From JANOYJ01 sp963792485 (GTDB lineage: Bacteria > Pseudomonadota > Alphaproteobacteria > Rhizobiales > Rhizobiaceae), in the NCBI GenBank assembly GCA_963792485.1, contig CAWBWL010000012.1, positions 36,734 through 100,733 on the forward strand: a stretch of 64,000 nt of DNA, in the 5' to 3' direction. The position numbers and the translations under genes are program-made. Numbering within the stretch: position 1 is the stretch's first letter; every line of letters starts with the position of its first letter. Under the pieces are notes generated by a model. It saw only the letters and a program-made list of their open reading frames with translations. It made no database searches and had not been told where the DNA came from. Shown here piece by piece: positions 61,411 through 64,000 of this stretch.

Positions 61411-64000
61411 TCAGAGCGTATATTCCACCAGCGGCATCAAGCTCGCCACGGTCGTCCCATACACCGTGATCGTCGCCGTCGCGCCGCCGCCCAGAAACGC
61501 CGTGATGTAGACGCCGGTGGTGAACAGGCCGGGCGCGTATTCGAGGCTGGCGAGGTTTTGGAAGAACAGCGAGCCATTCAGATCGGCGCTGAAACGCAGA
61601 CGGTCTCCGGCATCGACGAAGTAGACTATGTCGGCGTTTCCGGCGCCAAGGTCTGCCCGGAAAAACTGGAACACGTCGGTTCCCGCATTGCCATACATGT
61701 AGTCATTGCCAAGCCCGCCCCGCAGCGTATCGGAGCCTGTGTAACCGAACAGCGCGTCATTGCCCGCGCCGCCGTCAAGTTGTCCCGTGCCGCCAAATCC
61801 TAGATAGAGCGTGTCGTTGCCGTCGCCGCCATACAGCTGGTCGTTGCCAACCGGTCCCGTCTTAAAATCATTGCCGACCAGCGTATCATTGTCCGCGCCG
61901 CCATAAAGATCGTCATTGCCGCCGAAGCCCCAGACAAGATCATCGCCCTCGCCGCCCTCGGCATAGTCGTCGCCATTGCTGATCAGCCGTCCAGCCTCCG
62001 AGTAGTCATCCAAGAGGAGGATATCCGCGCCAGTGCCGCCAAAAGCGTCGTCGCTTCCTGTGCCCCCGGCAAGCGCGTCCGCGCCGTCATTTCCTTCCAG
62101 ATAGTCATCGCCTCCGCCGCCATAGAGACCGTCTGCGCCCAAGTCTCCCACGAGGTCGTTCGCGGTCGCATTGCCGAAACCGGTGAACGGCGTGCTGCCC
62201 TCAGCCCGCAACTGCTCAAGACCAATGCCAAGCGTGTAGGTGTTCAAAGTCGTGCCAACCGTGTCGTAGCCATCGCCGCCAGCCTCAGAGACAAGATCAC
62301 CAGCGGAGTCCACGTAATAGTAATCATCGCCGATGCCGCCGAACATCTGGTCATCGCCACCGCCCCCATTGAGATTGTCCGCCCCGCCATTGCCGCGCAG
62401 AATGTCAACGCCGCCGTACCCCTCAATGTCGTTGTTGGCATCGTTTCCGACAACGATGTCGTTGTAATCGGTTGCCTCAACGCGCTCGATGTCAACCAGC
62501 GTGTCGATATAGTTGCGCGTGTCAATCGCTGTGCCCGCGGCAACATTAGTCAGCGGAATGCCTGTCACCGTAACGCCGATCAGGGCGGAAGCCGAAAGAT
62601 TGACTATGACGCCATGGGTTGCGTCGTCCCCCGTAAACACTGTTTCAAGATCATAGCCGACTGAATCAAAATCAGCGCCACCATCCATATAGTCCGCACC
62701 GGCACCGCCCTTAAAGTCGTCAGAGCCAGCACCTCCGTAGAGGTAGTCATTTCCCTGATTGATATTGCCGCCTTCGTCGCCGCGCAGTTGGTCGTCGCCT
62801 ACACCGCCGAAGATAACGTCGGAGCCGTCTCCACCTTCGAGCCGGTCGCGCAGGCCGCTGCCAACCATATAGTCGTAAAACGAGGTGCCCCTAACCTCCT
62901 CGAAATTGCTGATAGTGTCGGTAGTGCCAAACGAGTCCCTGATCCGCCCAGTCAGCACGGTTTCATTGCCATTTCCTATGTTGACGGTGATTGACGCGCT
63001 TGAGAGGTTTACAATCACTCCCCGCGTGCCACCGTCTTCTATGTCTTCTTCACAAGAGGCGGTGTCATAGCCATTGCCTCCATCCAGAAAATCAGCTCCG
63101 GCGCCACCGACAACATAGTCGTCGCCATCACCAGCGCTTACGATATCTGTGCCACCAAGTGCATTGAAGGTTTCGTCCGTGGTGCCTCCGACTAGCCAGT
63201 CATTGTAACCCGTGGCCTGCACGCCCTCGATTGAGACGAGAGTGTCGATATAATTGCGGGTATCAACTGCCGTGCCCGCTGCGACATTTGTAAGCGCGAT
63301 GCCCGCCACCGAAACGCCGGTAAGTGTGACATTCGACAAATTGACTATCACGCCATGCGTTGCATCATCGCCGGTAAAGGTCGTTTCAAGGTCGTACTCC
63401 ATGCGGTCAAATCCGTTGTCGCCGCCTACGAAGTCGTTGCCAGCACCGCCCTTGAAACTGTCGTCCCCATCGCCGCCATAGAGAACATCATTTCCCTGAT
63501 TGAAATTGCCGCCTTCATCGCCGCGCAGATTGTCATCGCCAGCGCCCCCGAACAGCGCGTCGGAGCCGTCGCCGCCGTTCAGTTCATTGTCCAATGCGCT
63601 CCCTACAATATAGTCGGAATACTGCGTCCCGCGCACCTGTTCGACATCGGTCAGTATGTCCGTATTGCTAAACGTATCCAGTGCACGCCCAGCTTGAACG
63701 ATGGAAGCACCAAATCCGATATTGGCTGTAACGGCTATGAGCCCCATATTGACAATAACGCCCCGCGTTGTGCCAGCATCGCGCTCGTTCTCATAAGTGA
63801 CCTGGTCCCAGCCGGCGCCCATGTCGAATGTGTCGTTGCCGCCCATACCCTCGGCGCGGTTATCCTCCGCGTTGCCGTTGAAAACATCAGCGCGCGCGCT
63901 GCCTTTGACCTCCTCAATGTGAAAGCCGGAATCGTTGTTGCCGAACGTGTCAATGACGAAGATGGTGCCGCCCGCCAGATAGGTTACCGCAATTCCCTGC
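61411..64000 (-). CDS. RTX9: large RTX protein with internal duplication (partial at 5' end)
   Basis: The frame is open to the window edge, so the gene continues beyond 64000 and the start is not seen; about 862 residues are present. The visible N-terminal part consists of RTX repeats mixed with two copies of a unit of about 230 residues (DATHGVIVNLSNVTLTGVSV and DATHGVIVNLSASALIGVTV; DTRNYIDTLVSIEGVQATGY and DTRNYIDTLVDIERVEATDY). A YYYVDSAGDLVSEAGGDGYD segment and the shared module (LVWGFGGNDDLYGGADNDTL, LMPLVEYTL) follow. It has no enzymatic domain in the visible part. Probably a type I-secreted calcium-binding surface or matrix protein. Confidence 0.85.
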   Translation of the reverse strand, partial: QGIAVTYLAGGTIFVIDTFGNNDSGFHIEEVKGSARADVFNGNAEDNRAEGMGGNDTFDMGAGWDQVTYENERDAGTTRGVIVNMGLIAVTANIGFGASIVQAGRALDTFSNTDILTDVEQVRGTQYSDYIVGSALDNELNGGDGSDALFGGAGDDNLRGDEGGNFNQGNDVLYGGDGDDSFKGGAGNDFVGGDNGFDRMEYDLETTFTGDDATHGVIVNLSNVTLTGVSVAGIALTNVAAGTAVDTRNYIDTLVSIEGVQATGYNDWLVGGTTDETFNALGGTDIVSAGDGDDYVVGGAGADFLDGGNGYDTASCEEDIEDGGTRGVIVNLSSASITVNIGNGNETVLTGRIRDSFGTTDTISNFEEVRGTSFYDYMVGSGLRDRLEGGDGSDVIFGGVGDDQLRGDEGGNINQGNDYLYGGAGSDDFKGGAGADYMDGGADFDSVGYDLETVFTGDDATHGVIVNLSASALIGVTVTGIPLTNVAAGTAIDTRNYIDTLVDIERVEATDYNDIVVGNDANNDIEGYGGVDILRGNGGADNLNGGGGDDQMFGGIGDDYYYVDSAGDLVSEAGGDGYDTVGTTLNTYTLGIGLEQLRAEGSTPFTGFGNATANDLVGDLGADGLYGGGGDDYLEGNDGADALAGGTGSDDAFGGTGADILLLDDYSEAGRLISNGDDYAEGGEGDDLVWGFGGNDDLYGGADNDTLVGNDFKTGPVGNDQLYGGDGNDTLYLGFGGTGQLDGGAGNDALFGYTGSDTLRGGLGNDYMYGNAGTDVFQFFRADLGAGNADIVYFVDAGDRLRFSADLNGSLFFQNLASLEYAPGLFTTGVYITAFLGGGATATITVYGTTVASLMPLVEYTL

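Noticed and set aside
39745..64000. Repeated GC-rich 27-bp-like units as a CRISPR array or tandem satellite
   Set aside because: They are codons of RTX nonapeptides, degenerate and in frame within long genes; no identical repeats with unique spacers.
1..64000. rRNA and tRNA genes
   Set aside because: No rRNA sequence, no recognisable tRNA cloverleaf or T-arm motif noticed in the intergenic regions; a tRNAscan run would settle this.

Overview
The window is 64 kb of GC-rich DNA that looks like the chromosome of an alphaproteobacterium. The evidence is a MucR/Ros regulator, a BacA/SbmA peptide importer, a DUF1127 protein, a stand-alone DnaA C-terminal-domain protein next to a DUF6456 protein, a betC-betA-betB choline-sulfate operon, and a TIGR03808-like Tat-exported repeat protein. 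I cannot name the genus. I recognise no rRNA, tRNA or CRISPR array.

Layout. 1-39.6 kb is ordinary chromosome with small accessory insertions. It starts with the 3' end of an FAD-linked oxidase capped by a 42-bp perfect palindrome. After that come a polysaccharide-deacetylase-like gene (paralogue at 12.3 kb), sbmA/bacA, DUF6456 and DnaA-C regulators, mucR, msrB plus a secreted phosphoesterase, hemerythrin, an S9 oligopeptidase, and a toxin-antitoxin pair flanked by 41-bp direct repeats of the oligopeptidase 3' end. The next block holds a Gfo/Idh/MocA-aldo/keto reductase fusion, an MFS transporter, a LysR regulator, two cytochromes c, sodB, a haloacid dehalogenase and an L,D-transpeptidase. An epoxide hydrolase/GFA/YafY-type regulator module follows, flanked by a duplicated 3' end of a HerA-like ATPase gene. 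The block closes with betCAB, asparaginase, a PemK/Phd toxin-antitoxin pair, a beta-helix protein, a Gre-like factor, an ACP-like protein and corA.

39.7-64 kb is the outstanding region: nine consecutive paralogous RTX-type (calcium-binding, glycine/aspartate-rich repeat) genes, all on the minus strand. They share one C-terminal module of about 200-250 residues, with a near-invariant LLWGYGGND block and an invariant final EYTL, but carry different N-terminal parts: FG-GAP/propeller-like repeats, a subtilisin-type protease with a P-domain, a PQQ-type sugar dehydrogenase propeller, autotransporter-type beta-strand repeats, or only RTX repeats. None has a Sec signal, so they are probably type I secretion substrates; the transporter is not in the window. 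Two AraC-type regulators (one truncated), a winged-helix/alpha-beta-hydrolase fusion and a small lipoprotein are embedded in the array.

Four genes (oligopeptidase, Gfo-AKR, haloacid dehalogenase, first RTX gene) are each split by one apparent extra base while both halves remain well conserved. That points either to insertion-type sequencing errors or to very recent lesions.
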